Assembly (NCBI GenBank): GCA_020846745.1
Contig: JADLDI010000052.1
Coordinates: 42,882 to 106,881, forward strand
Source: Bryobacterales bacterium
GTDB lineage: Bacteria; Acidobacteriota; Terriglobia; Bryobacterales; Bryobacteraceae
Direction: 5' to 3'
Length of the DNA stretch: 64,000 nt
Under the pieces are notes generated by a model. It worked only from the letters and a program-made list of their open reading frames with translations. It had not been told where the DNA came from and ran no database searches. Both the position numbers and the translations under genes were made by a program. Shown here one piece after another: positions 1 through 9,061 of the stretch (position 1 is its first letter; every line of letters starts with the position of its first letter).

Positions 1-1384
1 TCAGGCTCCCATCAGTGCTTAGGTCTGTGTCGACAACTGTATCCGGAAGATATGTCGAGTAAATCGCCTTGGACAAATCCGAATCAAGGCGCACAACGTG
101 ACCTGAACATTTGGAAGCACAGGTCGGGCGTATCGAACCCGCCGTTGTAGGCAGGTTTCCTCCGATCCCGGAAGGCTGGAACGCTGCGATGTACAGCGAA
201 TCGCCCGGACCTAGATACGAGGGTCCAACCGAATCTTTGTCAGGACCGCCAAAGTAGGTTGCGGCCAGCAACGTGCCTGTCTGGGGATCGACTTTCGACG
301 CGAAATAATCGCCCCCCAGTTCTGACGCGGAGGCACGCTGAGGGCCGACAGGACCCTTGTAGATCCGTTGAAACGCGTTGGCAGTCACAGGAAAATCGGG
401 CGACTCAGTGTTGCCGACGATCCAAAGGGCGTCTTTGGAGGAGTGGGCGCGCACAAACTGATCAGTCAGCCGGCCTCCAATACAGCTGACCCCTTCCAGT
501 TCGCCTGCGGCAGAGAACCTGGATACGATTAGGTCGGTACAGGCGATGACCTTCCATTCGAAGTTCACTCCGCACCCGCCAGCATAGCCTGTGCCGAGGC
601 TGGCCTTGTCGTCAACTTGACCAGCAACGACGGTTGGGCCGCCGGGAAACGTTGTTGTTGATAAACGCGACGCGCCCCCCGATGCCCCTACACTCGCCGC
701 GTTGAATTCGAGCACAAGGGGCAGTGTTGGGTCATACCCATCAACTTTGAAGGCAAAGCTTGTCAATCCAGTGGAAACGTACGCGGCGTTGATGTCGGCG
801 CCGTTCTGTTTCGCCGTGGGGGCGTTTATGTAGCTACTTACCTGGAAGTGGCCAGGGCGAAATATAACTAGAAGCCCACCCGATTCTCCCGGAACGACGC
901 TGCTAACGTTGTTTACGTCATATTGCGCGGAGTTCAGATCACAGCCGGGCCGGCAGGTGATACGGGAAATAACAGCATGGGGACGGATGACGTACTCGAT
1001 ATCGATTTTCGGCCAAACATCCAGCAGTTCGAACGATGCAAACCGGGGGACATCCCGAACCCACCTGGACATATCGCTGCCCGCGTAATAGTGGGCAACG
1101 CTACGTAGTGGGGCAGGAAGACGCACGGAGGGTGTCGGATTTGCCCCACGAAGGGAGAGGACGCCGCGCATCGGCGAAGCGACAACCGAGGTCGCTGTAA
1201 TGCCGACGTTGCGCCCTGGATTGCGACTTAGGAAGAGTATCTCGGGGGAGGTTTGTCCTTTATTTTGTTCAAACGCCGGAGTGACCTCCGGCGCAGGAGG
1301 CACGGGTATTAACTTCGCGCCATTTAATAATCCGGCCACACCGAGAAAGAGAATGCACGCTGACCGGAGCAAGAACAGTCCCAT
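1..1384 (-). CDS. SBBP-type secreted beta-propeller protein, 3' end outside the window
   Basis: The reading frame opens at an ATG ending at 1384 and stays open for about 461 codons to the left edge, so the C-terminus is missing. The N-terminus is a signal peptide (MGLFLLRSACILFLGVAGLL). Residues about 38-50 read FEQNKGQTSPEILFLSR, the usual opening of Solibacter-type beta-propeller (SBBP) surface proteins. Further on come phrases typical of these repeats, such as DALWIVGNTESPDFPVTANAF and GGDYFASKVDPQTG. It starts 15 bases after the ABC ATPase stop and is probably cotranscribed with it. The family is secreted and of unknown function; many members have several hundred more residues. No catalytic motif is visible in this part. 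Confidence 0.8.
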   Translation of the reverse strand, partial: MGLFLLRSACILFLGVAGLLNGAKLIPVPPAPEVTPAFEQNKGQTSPEILFLSRNPGRNVGITATSVVASPMRGVLSLRGANPTPSVRLPAPLRSVAHYYAGSDMSRWVRDVPRFASFELLDVWPKIDIEYVIRPHAVISRITCRPGCDLNSAQYDVNNVSSVVPGESGGLLVIFRPGHFQVSSYINAPTAKQNGADINAAYVSTGLTSFAFKVDGYDPTLPLVLEFNAASVGASGGASRLSTTTFPGGPTVVAGQVDDKASLGTGYAGGCGVNFEWKVIACTDLIVSRFSAAGELEGVSCIGGRLTDQFVRAHSSKDALWIVGNTESPDFPVTANAFQRIYKGPVGPQRASASELGGDYFASKVDPQTGTLLAATYFGGPDKDSVGPSYLGPGDSLYIAAFQPSGIGGNLPTTAGSIRPTCASKCSGHVVRLDSDLSKAIYSTYLPDTVVDTDLSTDGSL

Positions 1385-1399
1385 GCATAAGCAAACTGC

Positions 1400-2185
1400 T
1401 TACCAGGCGTGGTAGTAGCCTTCGTGCCGCTCGACTTCGATTGGCAGTCCAAAGAGGTCCGAGAGACGATCGGCGGTGAGCATCTCCTCTTTCTTGCCGT
1501 CCGCGTACACGCGCCCCTGACGCATTAGGATGACGCGTTCGATTTCGGGGATGATGTCGGGCAAGTGGTGTGTGACCAGGATGATGCTGGTGCCGCCTTG
1601 CGCGATTTTGCGAAGAATCTCCCGAAGTTCGTGGGTGGAGCGCATGTCCAGACTGTTGGTGGGCTCGTCGAACAGCAGGGCTTTGGGGCGGTGGACCAAG
1701 GCCCGGGCAATCAGGACTCGGCGGCTTTCCCCGGAGGAGAGTTCTTCAGTGGGGCGGTCGGCGAGGTGGGTGATCTCTAGTTCCTCCATCACTTCCCTGG
1801 CCCGCTGTTCCATTTCAGGGGTGACGACGTGGTTGTCCCAGATGCCGACGGAGCCGTGGAAGCCGGAAAGGACGATTTCGAAGCTCGGATAGTCGCGGGT
1901 GCAGATCTGCAGCCAGTCGTAGGAAACGATGCCCATGATGTGGCGCAAATCGAATATATTCCAGACACGCTTTCCGTAGATTTCAAGGTAAGAATCAGGT
2001 ATTTCCGGGTCCGGATACAATTCGCGGGTAATCGTTTTGATAAAAGTCGATTTGCCGCAGCCATTCGGACCGCAAATAGCCACATTCTGGCCGACGGGTA
2101 TGGTGAGGTCGAGCTTGTCGATTACGGTGCGGCCCTTCCGGTAGACCGTCACGTTGTGGTAGTTAATCAGCGCAGGCTGGTTCAT
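1400..2185 (-). CDS. ABC transporter ATP-binding protein, YlmA/ModF-like
   Basis: A 261-residue cytoplasmic ATPase with every hallmark of an ABC nucleotide-binding domain: Walker A GPNGCGKST (39-47), signature LSSGESRR (149-156), Walker B ALLFDEP (169-175), a D-loop NSLD and the switch histidine in VTHH (His206). The ATG ending at 2185 is chosen because it forms an ATGA overlap with the upstream esterase stop; the frame extends further upstream but there lies inside the esterase gene. No permease is adjacent, as is common for YlmA/ModF-like stand-alone ATPases, so the substrate cannot be inferred. The second half of a tandem ModF is absent. The order esterase-ATPase-SBBP protein suggests one operon. 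Confidence 0.85.
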   Translation of the reverse strand: MNQPALINYHNVTVYRKGRTVIDKLDLTIPVGQNVAICGPNGCGKSTFIKTITRELYPDPEIPDSYLEIYGKRVWNIFDLRHIMGIVSYDWLQICTRDYPSFEIVLSGFHGSVGIWDNHVVTPEMEQRAREVMEELEITHLADRPTEELSSGESRRVLIARALVHRPKALLFDEPTNSLDMRSTHELREILRKIAQGGTSIILVTHHLPDIIPEIERVILMRQGRVYADGKKEEMLTADRLSDLFGLPIEVERHEGYYHAW

Positions 2186-3426
2186 GGGAGAGGTGTTTCG
2201 CGATTCAGCGCTTTGACGCGGAAGAAGGGTTTGTCTTTCTCGGCAGGGTCCATAATGAATGTATCGCTGGTCTTGGCTGGATCGTAGCCGCGCCAGAGCC
2301 AGATCAACTCTTCGGCCATTTCGACGTTGCCGCCCATGCGGGCATGAGTTCCGTTTCCCCAGGATAGGTAGAAGTCGTATTCCTTCAGCTTCAGGGAGTT
2401 TGCAAGAGCCAGGTTGGTGGCGGGCCAACTGCCGTGGTCGTTTTCGAGATCTTCGGAGCCTTCCTGCAGCCAGGCCCGGATATTTCGCTTGGGTTCTTTG
2501 CGGACCTTATAGGGATAAACGTTGCCACCGTCGATCACGCCGGGCTTCCATTGGATGGAGGTAAAGCTACCGATGCGCGACAGGACCCGGGTGAACAGTT
2601 CGGGGTGCGTGTAGGCAGCGTTGAAGGCGCAGATGCCGCCGGACGAGTCGCCGCCGATCGCGCGGGAATAGCCGTCCTGACGGAGCTTGTATTTCTTACC
2701 GACTTCCGTGAGAATCTCGTCGCGAAGAAAGCGTACGTACGTGTCGTCCATCATGTCGTACTGCTCGCTGCGGATGCGGGTCGAGCCCACATATCCAGGT
2801 GAAATCAGGATATGAATGACGGGTGGTATTTTCTTGAGATGAGTTAGATTATCCCAAATGATTTGGGACCGGTACGGGAGTTCGCGCGGGACGAACACTT
2901 CCCCGTCCTGCCAGACCATCACCGGTGCCGGAGAATTGGCGTCGTACTGGGCCGGGACGTAGACCCAGTAGTCGCACTTCATGCCGGGATAGATGCGGCT
3001 TTCGTGGACGTGCTTGCCGTCGAGTTTGCCTGCAGGGACGTTGGGCATTGGATAAGCGTAGGGGCCCCAAGCGGGAACATCGGTCTGACCGCCGAAAGGC
3101 TTGCCGTCGATCAGGTACCGGTAGTTGTGAGTGCGCGAGGTTTTAAGGGTCGCAGTGGCGTACCAAATGTCCGAGCCTTTGACGCGAGTCATCCTGCGGG
3201 GGGCGTCGTCGTTGATCACGATTTGGGGCTTGGACTTGGTTTCAATGGCGAACAGGAAGTCCGGACCGAAGTCGAAGCGGGCACTTCCCTTCCCCAGCTT
3301 GTCGGCGGTGAGCAGGTTCCGGAGTTCATCGGCCTTGCCGGACTTGGCCCAGGCGGTGACGTCACGAAAGGTGGGGTCGGCGGCGTGGAGGCACACGGAT
3401 AGCACCAGAAGGAACGCGGAGCGCAT
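2182..3426 (-). CDS. secreted Fes-type esterase (putative esterase superfamily)
   Basis: About 414 residues. The start at 3426 is chosen because it gives a signal peptide (MRSAFLLVLSVCLHA); the longer frame upstream has no signal. An N-terminal beta-rich domain (about 55-115) resembles the E-set domain found before enterochelin-esterase-type hydrolases. The alpha/beta-hydrolase domain follows with the nucleophile elbow GGDSSGG (Ser near residue 261), an acidic residue in EGSEDLE, and a late His in NGTHARMGG (near 361), which together form a plausible triad. These enzymes hydrolyse esters of siderophores, feruloyl sugars or small acids; the substrate here is unknown. The gene is translationally coupled to the ABC ATPase through an ATGA overlap. 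Confidence 0.8.
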   Translation of the reverse strand: MRSAFLLVLSVCLHAADPTFRDVTAWAKSGKADELRNLLTADKLGKGSARFDFGPDFLFAIETKSKPQIVINDDAPRRMTRVKGSDIWYATATLKTSRTHNYRYLIDGKPFGGQTDVPAWGPYAYPMPNVPAGKLDGKHVHESRIYPGMKCDYWVYVPAQYDANSPAPVMVWQDGEVFVPRELPYRSQIIWDNLTHLKKIPPVIHILISPGYVGSTRIRSEQYDMMDDTYVRFLRDEILTEVGKKYKLRQDGYSRAIGGDSSGGICAFNAAYTHPELFTRVLSRIGSFTSIQWKPGVIDGGNVYPYKVRKEPKRNIRAWLQEGSEDLENDHGSWPATNLALANSLKLKEYDFYLSWGNGTHARMGGNVEMAEELIWLWRGYDPAKTSDTFIMDPAEKDKPFFRVKALNRETPLP

Positions 3427-3762
3427 CAGGGAGAGGGTAGCATGGTCGCGCGGTGGGTTGGCAGGGGGCGGCACTGCGGTACAGTCGTAGACACGCATGG
3501 CAAAAGGGAGACCGCGGCTGGTTTTGGAAAACGTTGGGCCAATACTTCGACGACGAGTCGCGACGAACCGTAGATATCTCAACCCTGAATGTGGAGGACG
3601 CGGATAGACGTGTTCATGGTTGGGGGAAACTCACTGACTTCAGCACGCAAATCGGCGAAGTGGTCGCCAAACAGGCTTCGGAAGCGTCCGTGAAATGAGG
3701 TTCGAAGACGAGTTTATCTGCCGCGTGGGTTGCTGCTGAAATCGAAGAAGCTGGACCTCAAT
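3427..3762. other. 336-base gap without a recognisable gene
   Basis: This lies between two minus-strand genes, so it should hold the promoter of the esterase operon. A short plus-strand frame (3453-3698) crosses it, but it shows no family motif and no ribosome binding site, so it is not called as a gene. No strong hairpin or repeat was seen. Confidence 0.5.
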
Positions 3763-6030
3763 TCACTCTAGTTGGCTTAGCAGCCAGCGGCAGTTGATCA
3801 CCTTTTCCACCAGGTCCAAAGGCAGATAGAAGTAGTGGCAGGACGGTTCGAAGCCAATGCGGGAGTCTTCAAGGGTCAGCGCGTAGAGCTCTCGGGCGAG
3901 TGCGATTTCCGAGTTGATCAGCGCTTCCATTTGGGATCGCAACTGCCGGCGCTGCGGGTCGGACTTGGCGGTCGTGAACGCGTCGCGGGCGATTACGAAT
4001 TTGGCTTGGTTGGCGACGGACTGGAACTTGATCGCTGCGGCCCGCGCGTAGCGCAGGTCGGCCTGGACGTCGCCCTTGCGCACGGCAGGGGCGAGGTCGA
4101 CGGCGGTGCGGAGTTCGGGCATGGCGCGATTCCAGGCGGTAGCGATCTTTTTGAATTGGGCGGCTAAGACGTCGCCGGGGTAGGGGCCGCGCCAGCGGTC
4201 GAGATCGTCGTAGGGGATGCCCCACATGGTGGCGCTGTAGCCGGTTTTCTGAAGGTAGAGCGGGTTGGCTGGTCCGGTTTGGACGGGAGAGGTATAAACG
4301 ACGCTGACGTGGAAGGGGTACTCACGGTAGGCATTGCTCATTTGGGTCCACGCGGTGCGGACATGAGGGGCTCCGGCGGGGCCGTAGCGCTCGCGGGCGA
4401 TGGCGTCGAGGGCGGCGGTGGGGCTGGGCGGAGAGGCACTCGTGAGGGCGCGGGCGAGTTCGAAGTTAGGCGAGGGGTGGCCGCCCATGGTCCAACCGAT
4501 AAGCATGCCGTCGAGGCGCTTCGGCGCCAGGTTCCGCATATGTTCAGCGACCAGATCCATCACCGGCAGGTAGGGGATGCTCGCAATCTCGCAGGTGTTG
4601 TTGAACTGGACTTCGGCTGCGGTTTTCACGCCGGCGGCGCGGGCCGCGGTCCAATGGCGCTCGGCACGAGGACCGGGACCGACGGCCGAGATGGCATATT
4701 CGCCGACCGTGGTTTTGATTCCGCCGCGTTCGATTGGCATGGACCATTCGGAGACAGACATCAACCACACGGAGGGGGACAGGCGCGAGATGATTTCGCG
4801 GGCATCGCCGTGGCCTTTCCAGCCCCAGTCGGAGACAATGACGCGCGCATCGGGACGGGCGCGATGGACGCCGGCTTCGATGGTGGCGACCACCTCGGCG
4901 ATGATGTCCGAGTCGGTCCGGTGTTTGCAGCGATCGCACTGGGTCCACTTGTTGTGCGAGGCGCAGTTGGTGAGGTTTTCAGAGGCGGTGATGGCGTAGA
5001 CGCCGGCGAGGTTCGGGACCGCGGTGAAGATGTGGGAGAAAGCGTCGCTCATCCATTTGCGAACCTGCGCGTCGGACGTACACATTGCGGTGAGTTGTTC
5101 TTCGCGAACGCCGGCGAGGTCCGGGCGGGACTGAAAGAAAGCATGGGGCATCGCGCGCGGTTCATTCACGTAGAGATAAACGCCGATGCCATAGCGGGCG
5201 GCGCGCTCGACGAAGGAACGCAGGTTAGCGAGGCGGCGCGCGGAGTCCTGTCCGAACTCCGGAAAGAGGGTTCCACCCGGAGCGAGGTCGCGCAGCACGA
5301 CGTGAAGCCACACGCCGTTGACGCCGACCGCAGATAGCCGCTGCAGCAGGCCATCGGGGTACGGGTTCTGCTCGGGGTTGGAAAGCGGGTCGCCGTACAG
5401 GGCCAGGTAGGAATAGACGAAGCGCAGTGGGGACGACTCCAGGGCTTCTGCCGGAGGCGGGTTCGGCTGCAGGGTACTGAGTTGACGGACGAAGTCGAAG
5501 CGAGGCTCGCCGCGATGGGTGAGGTCGGTGAACTCTTGCTTAACGATTTTTCGAATCTCGGCAGCGCGGCGGCGGGCCGGTTTGCTCGGGGGCGTGTACC
5601 GGAGTTGCTCGACTTGGGGTTTGAGCCGTCCGAGTTTCACCCACAGGAAATCGTCCTCATGAAGGAGGAAGGCGAGGCGCTCAGAGGTGATATCGAGGAG
5701 TTGCGTTAGCTGCTCATAAGGCAGCAGGTGCCAGTTGCGGCGGAGGAGCGTGCCATAACCGCGGACGCGCATGAGCGGGGACACCACGGGCACCGGGGGC
5801 AGGCCCATGGAGCGGGCGATAGCGGTGATATCGGCTGGGGCGGCCCCGACGACTTTAGCGAGTTGGGCAGGCGGGATAGCGTCCCAGTTCCGCCAGACGA
5901 ACTCGTGAAGACGGTCGGGGAAATAGGGGGCTGCGAGGGCGGGTTTGGATTCGCCTTGCGGGAGGACTTGGGCTTGGAGGAGGGCGGCGAAAAGAAGGGC
6001 CGGAACGAGGATACAAGCGCGGCGAGCCAT
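3763..6030 (-). CDS. large secreted protein with TIM-barrel-like core, possible glycoside hydrolase
   Basis: About 755 residues with a signal peptide (MARRACILVPALLFAALLQAQ). An ATG 18 bases upstream (6048) is possible, but it lies only 3 bases after a strong hairpin, so the inner start is preferred. The N-terminal 180 residues are charged and helical. The middle (about 190-520) reads like a glycosidase-type barrel: VNGVWLHVVLRDLAP, YGIGVYLYVNEPRAMP, an acidic ITASENLTNC strand end, then ARVIVSDWGW. A CDRC pair and nearby cysteines (TNCASHNKWTQCDRC) could bind metal or form disulfides. The C-terminal part is helical. I do not recognise a named family; glycoside hydrolase is an inference from fold-like sequence alone. 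Confidence 0.6.
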   Translation of the reverse strand: MARRACILVPALLFAALLQAQVLPQGESKPALAAPYFPDRLHEFVWRNWDAIPPAQLAKVVGAAPADITAIARSMGLPPVPVVSPLMRVRGYGTLLRRNWHLLPYEQLTQLLDITSERLAFLLHEDDFLWVKLGRLKPQVEQLRYTPPSKPARRRAAEIRKIVKQEFTDLTHRGEPRFDFVRQLSTLQPNPPPAEALESSPLRFVYSYLALYGDPLSNPEQNPYPDGLLQRLSAVGVNGVWLHVVLRDLAPGGTLFPEFGQDSARRLANLRSFVERAARYGIGVYLYVNEPRAMPHAFFQSRPDLAGVREEQLTAMCTSDAQVRKWMSDAFSHIFTAVPNLAGVYAITASENLTNCASHNKWTQCDRCKHRTDSDIIAEVVATIEAGVHRARPDARVIVSDWGWKGHGDAREIISRLSPSVWLMSVSEWSMPIERGGIKTTVGEYAISAVGPGPRAERHWTAARAAGVKTAAEVQFNNTCEIASIPYLPVMDLVAEHMRNLAPKRLDGMLIGWTMGGHPSPNFELARALTSASPPSPTAALDAIARERYGPAGAPHVRTAWTQMSNAYREYPFHVSVVYTSPVQTGPANPLYLQKTGYSATMWGIPYDDLDRWRGPYPGDVLAAQFKKIATAWNRAMPELRTAVDLAPAVRKGDVQADLRYARAAAIKFQSVANQAKFVIARDAFTTAKSDPQRRQLRSQMEALINSEIALARELYALTLEDSRIGFEPSCHYFYLPLDLVEKVINCRWLLSQLE

Positions 6031-6051
6031 CGTTCTTTTATAGTTCATGCG

Positions 6052-6079
6052 CGGGGGAGGTCCCACGGACCATCCCCCG
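6052..6079 (-). other. strong hairpin between tpx and the downstream gene
   Basis: Arms of 7 bp (CGGGGGA/TCCCCCG) and 5 bp (GGTCC/GGACC) stack with one bulged base and a 3-base loop. It begins 10 bases after the tpx stop codon. There is no T-run, so it could be an mRNA-stabilising or attenuating stem rather than a classical terminator. Confidence 0.6.
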
Positions 6080-6088
6080 TCGAGGACA

Positions 6089-6601
6089 CTACTGAGCAGC
6101 GCTTTTGGCGGCTTCCAGGGCGGTTTCGTAGTTGGGGAAGTCCGCTACTTCCTTAACGTATTCGGCGTGCACGACTTTGTTGTTTTTGTCGACGACGAAG
6201 ATCGCGCGGCTGAGAATGCGAAGTTCCTTAATGAGGGTGCCGTAGGCTTCGCCGAAGCTGCCGGAGCGGTGGTCGGATACCATCTTCACCTTGTCGACGC
6301 CGAAGGCTCCGCACCAACGTTTTTGGGCGAAGGGGAGGTCCATTGAGAAGGTATAGATGTCGACGCCTTCCATTTTGGCGGCCTCTTCATTGAAGCGGCG
6401 TGTTTGGGCATCGCAGACTGGGGTATCGAGCGAGGGCACGACGCTGAAGATGCGAACGCTGTTTCCGGTGGAGCCGAGCGTAACGGGTTGCAGGCTGGTA
6501 TCGACTGCTTCGAACGCAGGCGCCTGGTCGCCGGGGTGGAGTTCAGGTCCTACGAGAGTGAGAGGGTTACCGCGCAAAGTGGTCGCGCCTGATCTTTCCA
6601 T
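6089..6601 (-). CDS. tpx: thiol peroxidase Tpx (atypical 2-Cys peroxiredoxin)
   Basis: A 170-residue protein matching the usual Tpx length. It reduces hydroperoxides using thioredoxin. The peroxidatic Cys63 sits in PSLDTPVCDAQTRRFNE and the resolving Cys97 in RWCGAF, the spacing found in E. coli Tpx (Cys61/Cys95). The N-terminus contains the family motif GNPLTLVGPEL..GDQAP. The start is supported by a clear Shine-Dalgarno (AAAAGGAG) about 6 bases upstream. It lies 33 bases downstream of the YyaL-type gene, another thioredoxin-fold protein, and the two may be cotranscribed for oxidative stress defence. Confidence 0.96.
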   Translation of the reverse strand: MERSGATTLRGNPLTLVGPELHPGDQAPAFEAVDTSLQPVTLGSTGNSVRIFSVVPSLDTPVCDAQTRRFNEEAAKMEGVDIYTFSMDLPFAQKRWCGAFGVDKVKMVSDHRSGSFGEAYGTLIKELRILSRAIFVVDKNNKVVHAEYVKEVADFPNYETALEAAKSAAQ

Positions 6602-6634
6602 GAGTATCTCCTTTTAACTTGAATAATAGTGCAA

Positions 6635-8710
6635 CTACACGAGTAGGGGCGCCAGTTGGGCCGGGTCGGTGACCGGTAACTGGCACGCGAAATTCTCACA
6701 AACATACGCGGCGGCTTTGCCATCGATGGGGGTCATCGGCTGCGTATGGGGCAGCAGTTCGCCATCCGCTAGCAATAGAATACGATGTGCAACGAAGTGG
6801 CGGTGGACCTCGGCCAGCAGCGCATCGAGATCTTCGCTGCCGGGCTTGCCGGCGAGTACGATTTGCTTGGGTTTCGTTTGAGAGAACATCAGCGCCACGA
6901 TCAATTGCGGGGTGGCGTGGGGAACGGTGCGGAGGCGTTGGGCGAAGGCTTTCAAGCAGCGCTCGGCGGATTCGCGGAAGCTGCCGGCGGCGGTCATTTC
7001 GGCCAGGCGAAGCAGCAGAGTGGCTGCGCCGGAGTTACCGGAAGGCTCGGCACCGTCGTAATCGTCTTTCATGCGCATGACGAGTGTTGGATCTTCGCCG
7101 GCAGTGCTGTAGAAGCCTCCGCCCTGCTTGTCCTCAAAGCGGTCGACCATTTCCGCCGCTAACCGGATGGCTTCGCTGAGATAGCGCTCCTCCAATGTGC
7201 ACTCGTACAGGTCGACAAGTGATGAGGCGAAGAAGGCGTAGTCGTCGAGGAAGCCTGGAATCGCCGCATCGCCTTCGCGGAAACGGCGGAGGAGTGTGGG
7301 CTGCGACATCCGTTCGAGAATGAAATCGGCTGCGCCTTTGGCGGCGGTAAGGTAGCGGGGCTGATTCAATACCTGGCCGCCGAGGGCGAAGGCAGAGATC
7401 ATCAAGCCGTTCCAACTGGTCAGGATCTTATCGTCAAGGTGCGGGCGGACACGCTTGTTACGGGCGCGCATCAGCTTGGCTGTGGCATCATCCAGAGCCT
7501 TGACGAGTTCGGCCTCATTGACGCTAAAGCGGCGGGCCGTTTCGGCAACGGTGCGAGCCTCAAACAGAATGTTGCGGCCCGTGAACTCGCCGTGAGGATC
7601 GTTTCGAACGTTGCCGTCGCGCTCGACACCGTAACGGAAGTTAAACCATTCGGCGGCCTGCGGACCGAGCACTTCTTCGATCTCGGCAGCGGTGAAGATG
7701 TAGAACGCGCCTTCTCCTTTCTCGGTGGGAACGCGGGAGTCGATTACGCTATCGGCATCTTCGGCGGAATAGAACGCGCCGCCTTCGTGCGTCATGTCGC
7801 GAAGCACGTATTCGAGAATGTCTTGGGCTACTTGAGCGAAGAACGGGTCGCCGGAGATCTGGAAGGCTTCCAGATAAGAGACGGCGAGCTGTCCCTGGTC
7901 GTAGAGCATCTTCTCAAAGTGCGGTACGAACCAGCGCTCGTCGACCGAGTAGCGATGAAAGCCGCCGCCTAGCTGGTCGTTCATGCCACCGCGGGCCATT
8001 TCGCGGAGCGTATGGAGCGCCATGTCGAGCGCTTCCCGGTTGCCGGATTTCTTGTAGTAGCGGAAGAGGAAATTGAAGGTGACGGGCCGGGGAAATTTCG
8101 GGGCCTGACCGAAGCCACCGAGCTTAGAGTCGTAGCTGCGGCGGAAGACGGCAAAGCAAGTATCGGCAATGGAGCCGTCCAGCCAACCGGCGCCTGGTTC
8201 CCACTCGGCCTGCTTCCGCAATTCGGCCACGATGTCGTGGCTCGACTGAATAATGCGCTGCCGGTCAGACAGCCAGGCGTTGGCAATATATTCGAGAATC
8301 GACTTGAAGCCGGGACGGCCGTAGCGGTTGTCGGGCGGGAAATAGGTGCCGCCGAAGAATGGTTTAAGGTCGGGCGTGAGCCAGACGGACATGGGCCAGC
8401 CGCCACTGCCGCTGGTGGCCTGGACGAATGCCATATAGATGCGATCGATGTCGGGGCGCTCTTCACGGTCGAGTTTGATCGGCACGAACGAACGGTTCAG
8501 GACGGCGGCCACTTCCTCACTTTCGAAGGATTCGCGTTCCATGACGTGACACCAGTGGCAGGTGGAGTAGCCGATCGAGAGGAATATGGGCTTATCTTCG
8601 GCGCGCGCCTTGGCAAAGGCCGCATCGCCCCAGGGGTACCAGTCGACGGGGTTGTGGGCGTGTTGGAGGAGATAGGGAGACTTCTCGTCGGCGAGGCGGT
8701 TGGTGTACAT
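6635..8710 (-). CDS. YyaL/SPATA20-type thioredoxin-domain protein (DUF255)
   Basis: A 691-residue protein with the whole architecture of this family. It has an N-terminal thioredoxin-like DUF255 domain opening [21 protein letters not shown] with the characteristic CHWCH motif at 51-55, then [12 protein letters not shown]. An (alpha/alpha) barrel-like domain related to N-acylglucosamine epimerases follows, with [19 protein letters not shown] and [10 protein letters not shown]. The family is widespread, with no settled biochemical role beyond a predicted redox or sugar-processing function. There is no signal peptide. The upstream gap holds a pseudogene fragment, and tpx follows closely. Confidence 0.93.
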   Translation of the reverse strand: MYTNRLADEKSPYLLQHAHNPVDWYPWGDAAFAKARAEDKPIFLSIGYSTCHWCHVMERESFESEEVAAVLNRSFVPIKLDREERPDIDRIYMAFVQATSGSGGWPMSVWLTPDLKPFFGGTYFPPDNRYGRPGFKSILEYIANAWLSDRQRIIQSSHDIVAELRKQAEWEPGAGWLDGSIADTCFAVFRRSYDSKLGGFGQAPKFPRPVTFNFLFRYYKKSGNREALDMALHTLREMARGGMNDQLGGGFHRYSVDERWFVPHFEKMLYDQGQLAVSYLEAFQISGDPFFAQVAQDILEYVLRDMTHEGGAFYSAEDADSVIDSRVPTEKGEGAFYIFTAAEIEEVLGPQAAEWFNFRYGVERDGNVRNDPHGEFTGRNILFEARTVAETARRFSVNEAELVKALDDATAKLMRARNKRVRPHLDDKILTSWNGLMISAFALGGQVLNQPRYLTAAKGAADFILERMSQPTLLRRFREGDAAIPGFLDDYAFFASSLVDLYECTLEERYLSEAIRLAAEMVDRFEDKQGGGFYSTAGEDPTLVMRMKDDYDGAEPSGNSGAATLLLRLAEMTAAGSFRESAERCLKAFAQRLRTVPHATPQLIVALMFSQTKPKQIVLAGKPGSEDLDALLAEVHRHFVAHRILLLADGELLPHTQPMTPIDGKAAAYVCENFACQLPVTDPAQLAPLLV

Positions 8711-9061
8711 GAAGGTGAGGGGGCCTTAAAAGACCAGTGTAGCGGAGGGGCCGGCAATCAATACTAAACAATATGGGTTCCGGGTGTGGGGATCAGGGGA
8801 AAAACGGAGTCGCAAATTGGGTTCGTTCCGCACGGATTGCTGCAGAGCGGTCTGGTAGCCGGTTTTGGCGTACTGGCTGATGAGGAAGTTGATGGAGATA
8901 TCGACGTTGGCAGCGTCGTCGTGTATTTCGGCGGCTACGGACGGGGGGAAGTGGGTGAGGATGTCGTCGGATGGTGGGGGAGTTCGTTTCGCAAAATGTT
9001 GAAAACAGGACGGAGACCTGAGTTTACAGACATCTGATTTTTGACGGACCGGGGTGTGCGT
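8711..9061. other. 351-base region without an intact gene
   Basis: Most of it is the pseudogene fragment described at 8729-9004. The remaining 57 bases next to the 9062 gene show no repeat, hairpin or promoter that I can defend. Confidence 0.6.
8729..9004 (-). pseudogene. truncated tail of a repeated acidobacterial gene family (copy 1)
   Basis: Read on the minus strand this encodes FAKRTPPPSDDILTHFPPS, then a stretch of about 45 residues ending SVRNEPNLRL, and then runs into unrelated sequence up to a stop at 8729. Bases 8806-9004 match 63406-63772 at the right edge in the same orientation at high identity, apart from a 2-base difference and a 173-base insertion in the other copy. Only the C-terminal coding part is present, with no start codon region or upstream domain, so this is a remnant. 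The function of the family is unknown. Confidence 0.7.

Noticed and set aside
3453..3698. Possible small plus-strand gene in the gap before the esterase
   Set aside because: No ribosome binding site, no motif and part of it lies in the expected esterase promoter region.
4279..5337. Plus-strand frame of 352 codons
   Set aside because: It is glycine/aspartate-rich antisense of the large secreted gene and has no ribosome binding site or family motif.
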